A DNA stretch of 64,000 bases, from NCBI RefSeq assembly GCF_050948175.1, contig NW_027490183.1, positions 124,001 to 188,000 of the forward strand, written 5' to 3'. The notes under the pieces are model-generated. The model saw nothing but the letters and a program-made list of their open reading frames with translations, was not told where the DNA came from and did not search any database. The translations under genes and the position numbers were made by a program. How positions within the stretch are numbered: the first letter of the stretch is position 1; the number at the start of each line of letters is the position of its first letter. Of this stretch, positions 1-13,200 are shown one piece after another. Source of the DNA: Xylocopa sonorina (taxonomy: Eukaryota; Arthropoda; Insecta; Hymenoptera; Apidae).

Positions 1-40
1 ATGCGACACATCCTTGCTAGGAAATAGCATTTGCAGATGT

Positions 41-53
41 CTACGTATCGTAG
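41..53. other. CTACG-TAT-CGTAG dyad (example copy)
   Basis: A 5 bp inverted repeat with a 3 nt centre at monomer positions 41-53. It is intact in monomers reading CGTATCGTAGC and broken in the equally common CGTATCGAAGC class, so this one site splits monomers into dyad-plus and dyad-minus types. Confidence 0.85.
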
Positions 54-80
54 CAATAGAGTTCTAATGCTTCTTAAAAC

Positions 81-90
81 GCGATATCGC
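81..90. other. GCGATATCGC palindrome (example copy)
   Basis: A perfect 10 bp palindrome at monomer positions 81-90, shown here in the first monomer. It recurs in a large share of monomers. Frequent degenerate forms are GAGATGTCGC, GCCATATCGC, GGGATATCGC and GCGAATCGATC. It holds two CpG sites and CGATA on both strands. Confidence 0.9.
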
Positions 91-305
91 ATCTCATTTC
101 AATGATTCATGATAAGATATAATATTCATTGCGAAGTGTCATGTATACCACGCATTCACTTCAAAAGAATGTAATGCGACACTTACTTCCTAGGAAATGG
201 CGTTTTCAGATGTCTACGTATCGTACCAGTAGAGTTCTAACGCTTCTTAAAACGTGATATCGCATCTCATATCTATGTTTCATGATAAGATATAATAATC
301 ATTGC

Positions 306-359
306 GAAGTGTCATGTGCACTTCGCATTCACTTCAAAAGAATGTAAATGCGACACTTC
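306..359. other. GAAGTGTC / GACACTTC inverted repeat across a monomer junction (example)
   Basis: GAAGTGTC at 306-313 and its exact reverse complement GACACTTC at 352-359 flank the boundary between monomers with a 38 nt spacer. CACTTC within the spacer can also pair with GAAGTG. The longer pairing is lost in monomers carrying the GTGGAGTGTT or GTGCAGTGTT variant. Confidence 0.8.
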
Positions 360-680
360 CTTCCTAGGAAATAGCGTTTGTAGATGTCTACGTATCGTAG
401 CAATAGAGATCTAATGCTTCTTAAAACGCGATATCGCATCTCATTTCTATGTTTCACAGTAAGATATAATATTCATTGCGAAGTGTAATGTATACCTCGT
501 ATCCACTTCAAAGGAATGTAAATGCGACACTTCCATGCTAGGAAATAGCGTTTGCAGATGTCAACGTATCGAAGCAATATTGTTCTAATAATGCTTAAAA
601 CGCGATATTGCATCTCATTCCTATGTTTCATGATACGATGTAATATTCATTGCGAAGTGTCACGTACACCTCGTATTCAC

Positions 681-3600
681 TTCATAAGAATGTAAATGCT
701 ACACTTCCATTCTAGGAAATAGCGTTTGCAGATGTCTCCGTATCGAAGCAATAGAGTTCTATTGCTTCTTATATCGCGATATCGCTTTTCATTTCTATGT
801 TTCCTAATAAGGTATAATATTCATTGCGAAGTGTCATGTATACCTCGTATTCACTTCAAAAGAATGTAAATGCGACACTTCCTTGCTAGGAAATAGCGTT
901 TGCAGTTATCTACGTATCGTCGCAATAGATTTCAAATGCTTCTTAAAACGCCATAGCGCATCTCATTTCTATGTTTCATGATAAGATATAATATTCTTTG
1001 CGAAGTGTCATGTATACCTCGTACTCACTTCAAAAGAATGTAAATGCGACACTTCCTTGCTAGGATATAGCGATGTCAGATGTCTACGTACCGAAACAAT
1101 AGATTTATAATGCTTCTTGAAACGCGATATCGCAGCTCATTTCTTTGTTTCATGATAAGATATAATATTCATTGCGGAGTGTCATGTATACCTCGTTTTC
1201 ACTTTAAAAGAATGTAAATGCGACACTTCCTTGGTAAGAAGTAGCGTTTGCAGATGTCTACGTATCGATGAAATAGGGTTCTAACGCTTCCTAAATCGCG
1301 ATATCGCATATCATTTCTATGTTGCATGATAAGATATAATATTCATTGCGAAGTGTCTTGTATAACTCGCATACACTTCAAATGAATTTAAATGCGACAC
1401 TTCATTGCTAGGAAATAGCGTTGGCTAATGTCTACGTATCGAAGCAATAGAGTTCTTATGCTTCTTAAATCGCCATATCGCATCTCATTTCTGTGTTTCA
1501 TGATAAGTTATAATATTCATTGCGAAGTGTCATGTTTACCTCGTATTCAATCCAAAAGAATGTATTTACGACACTTGCATGCTACGAAATAGCGTTTGCA
1601 GATGCCTACGTATCGTAGCAATAGATTTCTAATGCTTCTTAAATCGCGATATAGCATCTAATTTCTATGCTTCGTGATAAGGTATAGTATTCATCGTGGA
1701 GTGTTATGTATATCTCGCATGCACTTCAAATGAATGTATATGCGACACTTCCTTGCTAGGAAGTAGCGTTTGCAGATGTCTACGTATAAATGCAATAGAG
1801 TTCTAAGGCTTCTTATATCGCGATATCGCATATCTCTTCTATGTTTCATGATAAGATATAATATTCATTGCGTAGTGGCATATATACCACGCATACACTT
1901 CAAATGAATGTAAATGCGACACTTCCTTGCTAGGAAATAGCGTTTACAGATGTCTACGTATCGAAGCAATAGAGTTCCAATGCTTCTTAAATCGCCATAT
2001 CGCATTTCATTTCTGTGCTCCATGATAAGATATAATATTCATTGTGGAGTGTTATGTATACCTCGTATTCACTTCAAAAGATTGTAAATGCGACACTTCC
2101 TTGCTAGGAAATTGCTTTTGCAGATGTCTACGTATCGTAGCAATAGAGTTCTAATGCTTCTCAAAACGCGATATCGCAGCTCATTTCTTTGTTTCATGAT
2201 AAGATATAATGTTCATTGCGGAGTGTCATGTATACCTCGTATTCACTTCAAAAGAATGTAAATGCGACACTTCCTTGCTTGGAAATAGCGTTTGATGATG
2301 TGTACGTATCGTAGCAATGGAGTTCTAATGCTTCTTAAAACGCGAATCGATCCTCAATTCTATGTTTCATGATAAGATATAATATTCATTGCGAAGTGTC
2401 ATGTATACCTCGCATACACTTCGAATGAATGTAAATGCCACACTTCCTTGCTAGGAATTAGCGTTTTCAGATGTATACGTATCGTAGCAGTAGAGTTCTA
2501 ATGCTTCTTATAATGCGATATCGCATCTCATTTCTATGCTTCATGATAAGATATGATACTCATTGCGAAGTGTCTTGTATACCTCGCATACACTTCAAAT
2601 GAATGCAAATGCAACACTTCCTTGCTAGGAAATGGCGTTTGTAGATGTCTACGTATCGAAGCAATAGATTTCTAATGCTTCTTAAATCGCGATATCGCAT
2701 CTCATTCCTATGTCTCATGATTAGATATAATATTCATTGTGTAGTGTTATGTATATCTCGTCTACACTTCAAATGAATGTAAATACGTCAGTTCCTTGCT
2801 AGGAAATAGCGTTTGTAGATGTCTACGTATCGAAGCAATAGATTTCTAATGTTTCTTGAAACGCGATATCGCATCTCATTTCTATGCTTCATGATAAGCT
2901 ATAATACTCATTGCGAAGTGTTACGTATACCTCGTATACAATTCAATGAATGTAAGTGCGACACTTCCTTGCTAGGACGTAGCGTTTGCAGTTGTCTACG
3001 TATCGAAGAAATAGAGTATTATGCTTTTTAAATCCCGATATCGCACCTCATTTCTATGTATCATGATAAGATATAATATTCATTGCGAAGTGTCATGAAT
3101 ACCTCGTATTCACTTCAAAAGAATGTAGATGCGACACTTCATTGCTAGGAAGTAGCGTTTGCAGATGTATACTTATCGAAGCAATAGATTTCTAATGCTT
3201 CTTAAAACGAGATGTCGCATCTCATATCTATGTTTCATGATATGATATATTATTCATTGCGAAGTGTCATGTATACCTCGTATTCATTTCAAAAGAATGT
3301 AATGCGACACTTCCCTGCTATTAAATAGCGTTTGAAAATGTCTACGCACCGTAGCAATAGGGTTCTAAGGCTTCTAAAAACAAGATATCGCATCTCATTT
3401 CTATCAATCATGATAAGATATAATATTCACTGCGAAGTGTCACTTATACCTCACATACACTTCAAATGAATGTAAATGCGACACTAACTTCCTAGGAAAT
3501 AGCGTTTGCAGATGTCTATGAATCGGAGCAATGGAGTTCTAATGCTACTTAAAACGGGATATCGCATCTCATTTCTATGTTTCATGATAAGCTATAATAC

Positions 3601-5756
3601 TCATTGCGAAGTGTCTTGTGTACCTCGCATACACTTCAAATGAATGCAAATGCAACACTTCCTTGCTAGGAAATGGCGTTTGCAGATGTCTACGTATCAA
3701 AACAATAGAGCTCTAATGCTTCTTAAAACGAGATGTCGCATCTCACTTCTATGTTTCATGATAAGACATAATAATCATCGCGAAGTGTCATGTATACCTC
3801 GTATTCACTTCAAAAGAATGTAAATGCGACACTTCCTTGCTAGGATATAACGTTTGCAGATGTCTACGTATCGTAGCAAGAGTTCTATTCCTTCTTTAAA
3901 CGTGATAATGCATCTCACTTCTATATTTCATGATAAGAGATGGTATCCATTGCGAATTGTCATGTATACCTCGTATTCACTTCAAAAGAATGTAAATGCG
4001 ACAATTCCCTGCTATTATATAGCGTTTGCAGATGTCTACACTCCGTAGCAATAGAGTTCTAAAGCTTCTTAAAACAAGATATCGCACCTCATTTCCATGT
4101 TTCATGATAAGATATAATATTCATTGTGGAGTGTTATGTATACCTCCTACTCACTTCAAAAGAATGTAGATGCGACACTTCATTGCTAGGAAGTAGCGTT
4201 TGCAGATGTATACTTATCGAAGCAATAGATTTCTAATGCTTCTTAAAACGAGATGTCGCATCTCATATCTATGTTTCATGATAAGATATATTATTCATTG
4301 CGAAGTGTCATGTATACCTCGCATACGCTTCAAATGAATGTAAATGCGACACTTCCATGCTAGGAAATAGCGTTTGCAGATGTCTACGTATCGAAGCAAT
4401 AGCGTTCAAATGCTTCTTAAAACGCGATATAGCATCTCATTTCCATGTCTCATGATAAGAAATAATATTCATTGCGAAGTGTCATGTATACCTCGCATAC
4501 ACTTCAACTGAATGTAAATGCGACACCTCCTTGGTAGGAAATAGAGTTTCCAGATGTCTAGGTATCGAAACAATAGAGTTCTAATGCTCCTTTAAACGAG
4601 ATGTCGCATTTCATTTCTATGTTTCATGACAAGATATAATATTCATTGCGGAGTGTCATGTATACCTCGTATTCACTTGAAAAGAATGTAAATGCGACAG
4701 TTCATTGCTAGGAAATAGCGTTTGCAAATGTCTACGTATCGTAGCATTAGACTTCTAATGCTTCTCAAAACGCCAAATCGCATCTCATTTCTATGTTTCA
4801 AGATAAGATATAATATTCATTGTGCAGTGTTATGTATACATTGTATTCACCTCAAGAGAGTGTAAATGCGACACTTCTTTGCTAGGAAGTAGCGCTTGCA
4901 AATGTCTTCGTATCGCAGCATTAGAGTTCCAAAGCTTCTTAAAGTGAGATATCGCATCTCATTTCTATCTTTCATGATAAGATATAATATACATTGCGAA
5001 GTGTGATGTATACCTCGCATACACTTCAAATGAATGCAAATGCGACACTTCCTTGCTGGGAAATAGCGATGGCAGATGTCTACGTAACGAAGCAATAGGA
5101 TTCTAATGACTCCTAAACCCCAAATCGCTCCCCATTTATATGCTTACTGATAAGATATAATATTCATTGCGAATTGTCATGTATACCTCGCACACACTTC
5201 AAATGGATGCAAATGCGACACTTCCTTGCTAGGAAATATAGTTTGCAGATGTCTACGGATCGTAGCATTGGAGTTCTAATCCTTCTTAGAACGCGATATC
5301 GCATCACATTTCTAAGTTTTATGATAAGATATAATATTCATTGTGGAGTGTTATGTATACCTCGAATTCACTTCAAAAGAATGTAAATGCGAAACTGCCT
5401 TGCTATGAAATAGCGTTTGCAAATGTCTACGTATCGTAGCAATAGAATTCTAATGCTTCTTAAATCGTCATATCGCATCTCATTTCTATGTTTCATGATA
5501 AGGTATTCATTGCGAATTGTCTTGTGTATCTCGCATACACTCCAAATGAATGTAAATACGACACTTCCTTCCTAGGAAATAGCGTCTGCAGATGTCTATG
5601 TATCGTAGCATTAGAGTACTAATGCTTCTCAAAACGCGATATCGCATCTCATTTCTATGTTACGTGATAAGATATAATATTCATTGCGAAGTGTATTGTA
5701 TACGTCGCATACACTTCAAATGAATGTAAATGCGACACTTCCTTGCTAGGAAATAG
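681..5756 (+). repeat. Block X copy 1 (about 5.1 kb duplicated segment)
   Basis: This stretch recurs at 49,382-54,457 with a constant offset of 48,701 bp, checked at landmarks 681, 2242, 2819, 5174 and 5501, so the two copies share every small indel between those points. One shared indel is a 5 bp deletion near 5,501, where GATAAG runs almost directly into GTATTCATTG. A shorter copy of 2,242-4,890 lies at 7,621-10,268 (offset 5,379), and 681 to about 1,540 recurs at 41,807-42,660 (offset 41,126). The left boundary is abrupt: upstream of about 670 the copies are different monomers. No genes. Confidence 0.9.
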
Positions 5757-6400
5757 CGTTGGCAGATGTCTACGTATCGAATCAATATAGATCTACTGCT
5801 TCTTAAATAGCGATATCGCATCTCATTTCTATGTTTCATGATAAGATATAATATTCATTGTGCAGTGTTATGTTTATCTCGTCTACACTTCAAATGAATG
5901 TAAATGCGGCACTTCCCTGCTAGGAAATAGCGCTTGCAGATGTCTAGGTATCGCAGCAATAGAGTTCTAATGCTACTTAAATCGCGATATCGCATCTCAT
6001 TTCCATGTTTCATGATAAGATATAATATTCATTGTGCAGTGTTATGTATGACTCGTATTCACTTCAAAAGAATGATAATGCGTCACTTCCTTGCTAGGAA
6101 ATAGCGTTTGCAGATGTCTATGTATCGTAGAAATAGAGTTCTAATTCTTCTTAAAGCGCGATATCTCATCTCATTTCTATGTTTCATGATAAGATATAAT
6201 ATTCATTGTGCAGTGATATGTATATCTCGTCTACACTTCAAAAGAATGTAAATGCGACACTGCCTTGCTAGGAAATAGCGTCTGCAGATGTCTACGTATC
6301 GTAGAAATAGAGTTCTAATTCTTCTTAAAACGCGAGATAGCATCTCATTTCCATGTTTCATGATAAGATATAATATTCATTGCGAAGTGTCATGTATACC
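5757..6400 (+). repeat. Block X tail with an extra dimer
   Basis: At about 5,757 the long match to the 54 kb copy breaks and resumes at about 6,118 with the offset reduced from 48,701 to 48,353. This region therefore holds exactly two monomers (348 bp) that the other copy lacks. Similarity then continues to about 6,380. Ordinary satellite monomers throughout. Confidence 0.82.
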
Positions 6401-7620
6401 TCGTATTCACTTGAAAAGAATTTAAATGCGACACTTCATTGCTAGGAAATAGCGTTGGCTAATGTCTACGTATCGAAGCAATAGAGTTCTTATGCTTCTT
6501 AAATCGCCATATCGCATCTCATTTCTGTGTTTCATGATAAGTTATAATATTCATTGCGAAGTGTCATGTTTACCACGTATTCAATCCAAAAGAATGTATT
6601 TACGACACTTCCTTGCTAGGAAATAGCGTTTACAGATGTCTACGTATCGAAGCAATAGAGTTCCAATGCTTCTTAAATCGCCATATCGCATTTCATTTCT
6701 GTGTTTCATGATAAGATATAATATTCATTGTGGAGTGTTATGTATACCTCGTATTCACTTCAAAAGATTGTAAATGCGACACTTCCTTGCTAGGAAATTG
6801 CTTTTGCAGATATCTACGTATCGTAGCAATAGAGTTCTAATGCTTCTTAACACGCGAATCGATCCTCAATTCTATGTTTCATGATAAGATATATTATTCA
6901 TTGTGGAGTGTTATGTATACCTCGTCTACACTTCCTAAGAATGTAAATGCGACACCTCCTTGCTTGGAAATAGCGTTTGCAGATGTCTGCGTATCGAAGC
7001 AATAGAGTTCTAATGCTACTTAAAACGCGATATCGCATCTCAATTCTGTTTCGTGTCAAGATGTAATATTCATTATGGAGTGTCATGTATACCTCGTATT
7101 CACTTCAAAAGAATGTAACTGCGACACTTCTTTTCTATTAAATGTCGTTCGCAGATATCTACGTTTCGCAGCAATAGAGTTCTAATGCTTTTTAAATCGC
7201 GATATCGCATCTCAATCCTATGTTTCATGATAAGATATAATATTCATTGTGATGTGTGATGTACACCTCATATTCACTTCAAATGAATGTAAGTGCGACA
7301 CTTCCTTCCTTGGAAATAGCGTTTCCAGATGTCTCCGTATCGAAGCAATAGTTTTCTAATGCTTTTTAGATCGCGAAATAGCACCTCATTTCTATGCTTC
7401 ATGATAAGGTATAACATTCATTGTGGAGTGTTATGTATTCCTCGTATTCACTTCAAAAGAATGTAAACGCGACACTTCCTTGCTATTAAATAGCGTTTGC
7501 AGATGTCTACGTATCGTAGCAATAGAGTTCTAATGCTTCTCAAAACGCGATATCGCATCTCATTTCTATGTTTCATGATAAGATATAATATTCATGGTGG
7601 TGTGTCATGTATACCTCGTA
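6401..7620 (+). repeat. Mosaic satellite segment
   Basis: Three sources join here. 6,421-6,610 matches 1,387-1,575 (offset 5,034). From 6,613 the match moves to 1,927 onward (offset 4,686, a 348 bp step). From about 6,845 to 7,450 it matches 41,201-41,806 and 48,776-49,381, marked by the variant CACGCGAATCGATCC in place of the usual palindrome. In the two later copies this segment lies directly left of a block X copy; here it does not. Confidence 0.82.
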
Positions 7621-10268
7621 TTCACTTCAAAAGAATGTAAATGCGACACTTCCTTGCTTGGAAATAGCGTTTGATGATGTGTAGGTATCGTAGCAATGGA
7701 GTTCTAATGCTTCTTAAAACGCGAATCGATCCTCAATTCTATGTTTCATGATAAGATATAATATTCATTGCGAAGTGTCATGTATACCTCGCATACACTT
7801 CGAATGAATGTAAATGCCACACTTCCTTGCTAGGAATTAGCGTTTTCAGATGTATACGTATCGTAGCAATAGAGTTCTAATGCTTCTTATAATGCGATAT
7901 CGCATCTCATTTCTATGCTTCATGATAAGATATGATACTCATTGCGAAGTGTCTTGTATACCTCGCATACACTTCAAATGAATGCAAATGCAACACTTCC
8001 TTGCTAGGAAATGGCGTTTGCAGATGTCTACGTATCGAAGCAATAGATTTCTAATGCTTCTTAAATCGCGATATCGCATCTCATTCCTATGTCTCATGAT
8101 TAGATATAATATTCATTGTGTAGTGTTATGTATATCTCGTCTACACTTCAAATGAATGTAAATACGTCAGTTCCTTGCTAGGAAATAGCGTTTGTAGATG
8201 TCTACGTATCGAAGCAATAGATTTCTAATGTTTCTTGAAACGCGATATCGCATCTCATTTCTATGCTTCATGATAAGCTATAATACTCATTGCGAAGTGT
8301 TACGTATACCTCGTATACAATTCAATGAATGTAAGTGCGACACTTCCTTGCTAGGACGTAGCGTTTGCAGTTGTCTACGTATCGAAGAAATAGAGTATTA
8401 TGCTTTTTAAATCCCGATATCGCACCTCATTTCTATGTTTCATGATAAGATATAATATTCATTGCGAAGTGTCATGAATACCTCGTATTCACTTCAAAAG
8501 AATGTAGATGCGACACTTCATTGCTAGGAAGTAGCGTTTGCAGATGTATACTTATCGAAGCAATAGATTTCTAATGCTTCTTAAAACGAGATGTCGCATC
8601 TCATATCTATGTTTCATGATAAGATATATTATTCATTGCGAAGTGTCATGTATACCTCGTATTCACTTCAAAAGAATGTAATGCGACACTTCCCTGCTAT
8701 TAAATAGCGTTTGAAAATGTCTACGCACCGTAGCAATAGGGTTCTAAGGCTTCTAAAAACAAGATATCGCATCTCATTTCTATCATTCATGATAAGATAT
8801 AATATTCACTGCGAAGTGTCACTTATACCTCACATACACTTCAAATGAATGTAAATGCGACACTAACTTCCTAGGAAATAGCGTTTGCAGATGTCTATGA
8901 ATCGGAGCAATGGAGTTCTAATGCTACTTAAAACGGGATATCGCATCTCATTTCTATGTTTCATGATAAGCTATAATACTCATTGCGAAGTGTCTTGTAT
9001 ACCTCGCATACACTTCAAATGAATGCAAATGCAACACTTCCTTGCTAGGAAATGGCGTTTGCATATGTCTACGTATCAAACGAATAGAGCTCTAATGCTT
9101 CTTAAAACGAGATGTCGCATCTCACTTCTATGTTTCATGATAAGACATAATAATCATCGCGAAGTGTCATGTATACCTCGTATTCACTTCAAAAGAATGT
9201 AAATGCGACACTTCCTTGCTAGGATATAACGTTTGCAGATGTCTACGTATCGTAGCAAGAGTTCTATTCCTTCTTTAAACGTGATAATGCATCTCACTTC
9301 TATATTTCATGATAAGAGATGGTATCCATTGCGAATTGTCATGTATACCTCGTATTCACTCCAAAAGAATGTAAATGCGACAATTCCCTGCTATTATATA
9401 GCGTTTGCAGATGTCTACATTCCGTAGCAATAGAGTTCTAAAGCTTCTTAAAACAAGATATCGCACCTCATTTCCATGTTTCATGATAAGATATAATATT
9501 CATTGTGGAGTGTTATGTATACCTCCTACTCACTTCAAAAGAATGTAGATGCGACACTTCATTGCTAGGAAGTAGCGTTTGCAGATGTATACTTATCGAA
9601 GCAATAGATTTCTAATGCTTCTTAAAACGAGATGTCGCATCTCATATCTATGTTTCATGATAAGATATATTATTCATTGCGAAGTGTCATGTATACCTCG
9701 CATACGCTTCAAATGAATGTAAATGCGACACTTCCATGCTAGGAAATAGCGTTTGCAGATGTCTACGTATCGAAGCAATAGCGTTCAAATGCTTCTTAAA
9801 ACGCGATATAGCATCACATTTCCATGTCTCATGATAAGAAATAATATTCATTGCGAAGTGTCATGTGTACCTCGCATACACTTCAACCGAATGTAAATGC
9901 GACACCTCCTTGGAAGGAAATAGAGTTTCCAGATGTCTAGGTATCGAAACAATAGAGTTCTAATGCTCCTTTAAACGAGATGTCGCATTTCATTTCTATG
10001 TTTATGAAAAGATATAATATTCATTGCGGAGTGTCATGTATACCTTGTATTCACTTGAAAAGAATGTAAATGCGACATTTCATTGCTAGGAAATAGCGTT
10101 TGCAAATGTCTACGTATCGTAGCATTAGACTTCTAATGCTTCTCAAAAGGCCAAATCGCATCTCATTTCTATGTTTCATGATAAGATATAATATTCATTG
10201 TGCAGTGTTATGTATACCTTGTATTCACCTCAAGAGAGTGTAAATGCGACACTTCTTTGCTAGGAAGT
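7621..10268 (+). repeat. Partial copy of block X
   Basis: Matches 2,242-4,890 at an offset of 5,379 bp (about 31 monomers) and 50,943-53,591. It carries private changes against both, for example GTAGGTATCG for GTACGTATCG near 7,682, TATCATTCATG for TATCAATCATG near 8,782 and CATATGTCTACG for CAGATGTCTACG near 9,062. It is therefore the odd member of the three. Similarity to block X ends near 10,268. Confidence 0.87.
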
Positions 10269-13200
10269 AGCGTTTGCAGATGTCTAGGTATCGCAGCAAT
10301 AGGGTTCTAATTCTTCTTAAAGCGCGATATCGCATCTCATTTCTATGTTTCATGATAAGATATAATATTCATTGTGCAGTGATATGTATATCTCGTCTAC
10401 ACTTCAAAAGAATGTAAATGCGACACTGCCTTGCTAGGAAATAGCGTCTGCAGATGTCTACGTATCGTAGAAATAGAGTGCTAATGCTTCTTAAATAGCG
10501 ATATCGCTTTTCATTTCTATGCTTCGTGATAAGGTACAATATTCATTGTGGAGTGTTATGTGTACCTCGTATTCACTCCAAAAGAATGCAATTGCGACTC
10601 TTCATTGCTATTAAATAGCGTTTGCAGATGTCTACGTATCGTAGCAATAGAGTTCTAATGCTTTTTTAGCGCGATATCGCATCCCATTTCTGCGTTTCAT
10701 GATAAGATGTAATATTCATTGTGGAATGTTAATTGTACCTCGTCTTCATTTCAAAGCAATGTAAATGCGACACTTCCTTGCTAGGAAATAGCTTTCGCAG
10801 ATGTCTACTTATCGTAACAATAGAGTTCTAACGGTTCCTAAAACGCGATATCGCGTCTCATTTCTATGTCTCATGATAAGATATAATATTCATTGCGAAG
10901 TGTCATGTATACCTCGTATTCGCTTCAAAAGAATGTAAATGCGACACTTCCTCGCTATTAAATTGAGTTCGCAGATGTCTCCGTATCGAAGCAATAGATT
11001 TGTAATGCTTCTTAAAATGCGATATGGCATCTCATTTCTATGTTTCAAGATAAGATATAATATTCATTGCGAAGTGTCACTTATACCTCGAATAAACTTC
11101 AAATGAATGAAAATGCGACACCTCCTTGCTAGGAAATAGAGTCTGCAGATGTCTACGTATAGAAGCAATAGAGTGCTAATGCTTCTTAAATCGCGATATC
11201 GCACCTCACTTCTATGTTTCATGATGAGATACAATATTCATTGCGAATTGTTATGTATACCTCGTATTCACTTCAAGAGAATGTAAATGCGACACTTCCC
11301 TGCTATTATATAACGTTTGCAGGTGTCTACACACGGTAGCAATAGAGTTCTAAAGCTTCTTAAAACAAGATATCGCGCCACATTTCCATGTTTCATGATA
11401 AGATATAATATTCATTGCGAAGTGTCAGGAATACCTCGTATTCACTTAAAACGGATGTAAATGCTACACTTCCTTGCTAGGAAATAGCGTTTGCAGATGT
11501 CTACGTATCATAGCAATAGAGTTCTGACGCTTCTTAAAATGCGATGTCGCTCCTCATTTCTATGTTCCATGATAAGATATAATATTCATTGCGAAGTGTC
11601 TAGTATACCTCGCATACACTTCAATTGGATGTAAATGCGACACTTCCATTCTAGGAAATTACGTTTCCAGATGTCTACGTGTCGAAGCAATAGAGTTCTA
11701 ATGCTTCTTAAATCGCGATATCGCATCTTATTTCTATGTTTCGTGATATGATATAATATTCATTGCGAAGCGTTGTGAATACCTCGTATTCACATCAGAG
11801 GAATGTAAATGCGACACTTGCTTGCAAGGAAGTAGCGTTTGCAGAAATCTACGTATCGTTGCAATAGAGATCTGATGCTTCTAAAATCGCCATATCGCAT
11901 CTCATTTCTATGTTTCGTAATAAGATATAATATTCATTGCGAAGTGTCAAGTATACCTCGCATACACTTCAAACGAATTAATAGGCGACACTTCATTCCT
12001 AGGAAATAGCGTTGGCAGATGTCTAAGTAACGAAGAAATAGAGTTCCAATGCTTCTTAAGAAGTGATATGGCATCTCATTTCTATGTTTCATGATAAGAT
12101 ATAATATTCATTCCGTAGTGACATGTATACCTCATATTCACTTCAAAGGAATGTAAGTGCGACACTTCCTTGCTAGGAAGTAGCGTTTGCTGATATCTAC
12201 GCATCGTAGCAATTTAGTTCTAATGCTTCTTAAAACGCGATATCGCATCACATTTCTATGTTTCATGATAAGATATAATATTCATTGTGGAGTGTTGTGT
12301 ATACCTCGTATTCACTTCGAAAGAATGTAAATGGGACACTTCCTTGCTAGGAAATAGCGTTTCCAGATGTCTACGTATCGAAGCAATAGAGATCTAATGC
12401 TGCTTAAATTGCGATATCGCATCTCATTTCTATGTTTCATGATGAGATATAATATTCGTTGTGCAGCGTTATGTATACCTCGTATTCACTTCAAGAGAAT
12501 GTAAATGCGACACCTCCTTGCTCGGAAATTGCGTTTGCAGATGTCTACGTATCGAAGCAATAGAGTCCTAATGCTTCTTAAATCGCGATATCGCATCTCA
12601 TTTCTATGTTTCATGATAAGATATAATATTCATTGCGAAGTGTCCTGTATACCTCGCATACACTTCAAATGAATGTAAATGCGACACTTCCTTGCTAGGA
12701 AATAGCGTTGGCAGATGTCTACGTATCGAAGCAATAGAGATCTACTGCTTCTTAAATCGCCATATCGCATCTCATTTCTATGTTTCATGATAAGATATAA
12801 CATTCATTGTGGAGTGTTATTATAACCTCGTATTCACTTCAAAAGAATGTAAGTGCAACACTTCCTTGCTATTAGATACCGTTTGCAGATGTCTACGTGT
12901 CGTAGCAATAGTGTTCTAATGCATCTTAAAACGCCATGTCGCATTACATTTCTATGTCTCATGACAAGATATAATATTCATTGCGAAGTGTCATGTATAC
13001 CTCGTATTCACTCCAAATGAATGTAAATGCGACACTTCCTTGCTAGGTAATAGCGTTTGCAGATGTCTACGTATGGAAGCAATATATTTCTAATGCATCT
13101 TAAATCGCGATATCGCATCTCATTTCTATGTTTCATTATAAGATATAATATTCATTGCGAAGTGTCATGTATACATCGTATTCACTTCAAGAGAATGTAA

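Larger units (their letters stand above)
1..680 (+). repeat. Satellite monomers at left edge
   Basis: About four monomers. The first is 173 bp because one A is missing before the next ATGCGAC at 174. The monomer around 555-660, with the unusual string TCAACGTATCGAAGCAATAT, has close relatives at 35,552, about 40,120 and about 48,045. Relative to 35,552 the alignment jumps by 348 bp at about 660: offset 34,991 before it and 35,339 after. Nothing other than satellite is present. Confidence 0.9.

Noticed and set aside
111..126. TATAAT and TATA-like strings in nearly every monomer
   Set aside because: They are part of the AT-rich monomer segment around GATATAATATTC. No gene follows, and there is no matching upstream element, so calling hundreds of promoters would be meaningless.
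2819..3031. Identical 70-codon open frame at 2,819, 8,198 and 51,520
   Set aside because: Conservation is due to recent duplication of block X, because the non-coding frames are just as conserved. The frame is the ordinary plus-strand frame of the monomer with its usual TAA/TAG stops mutated.
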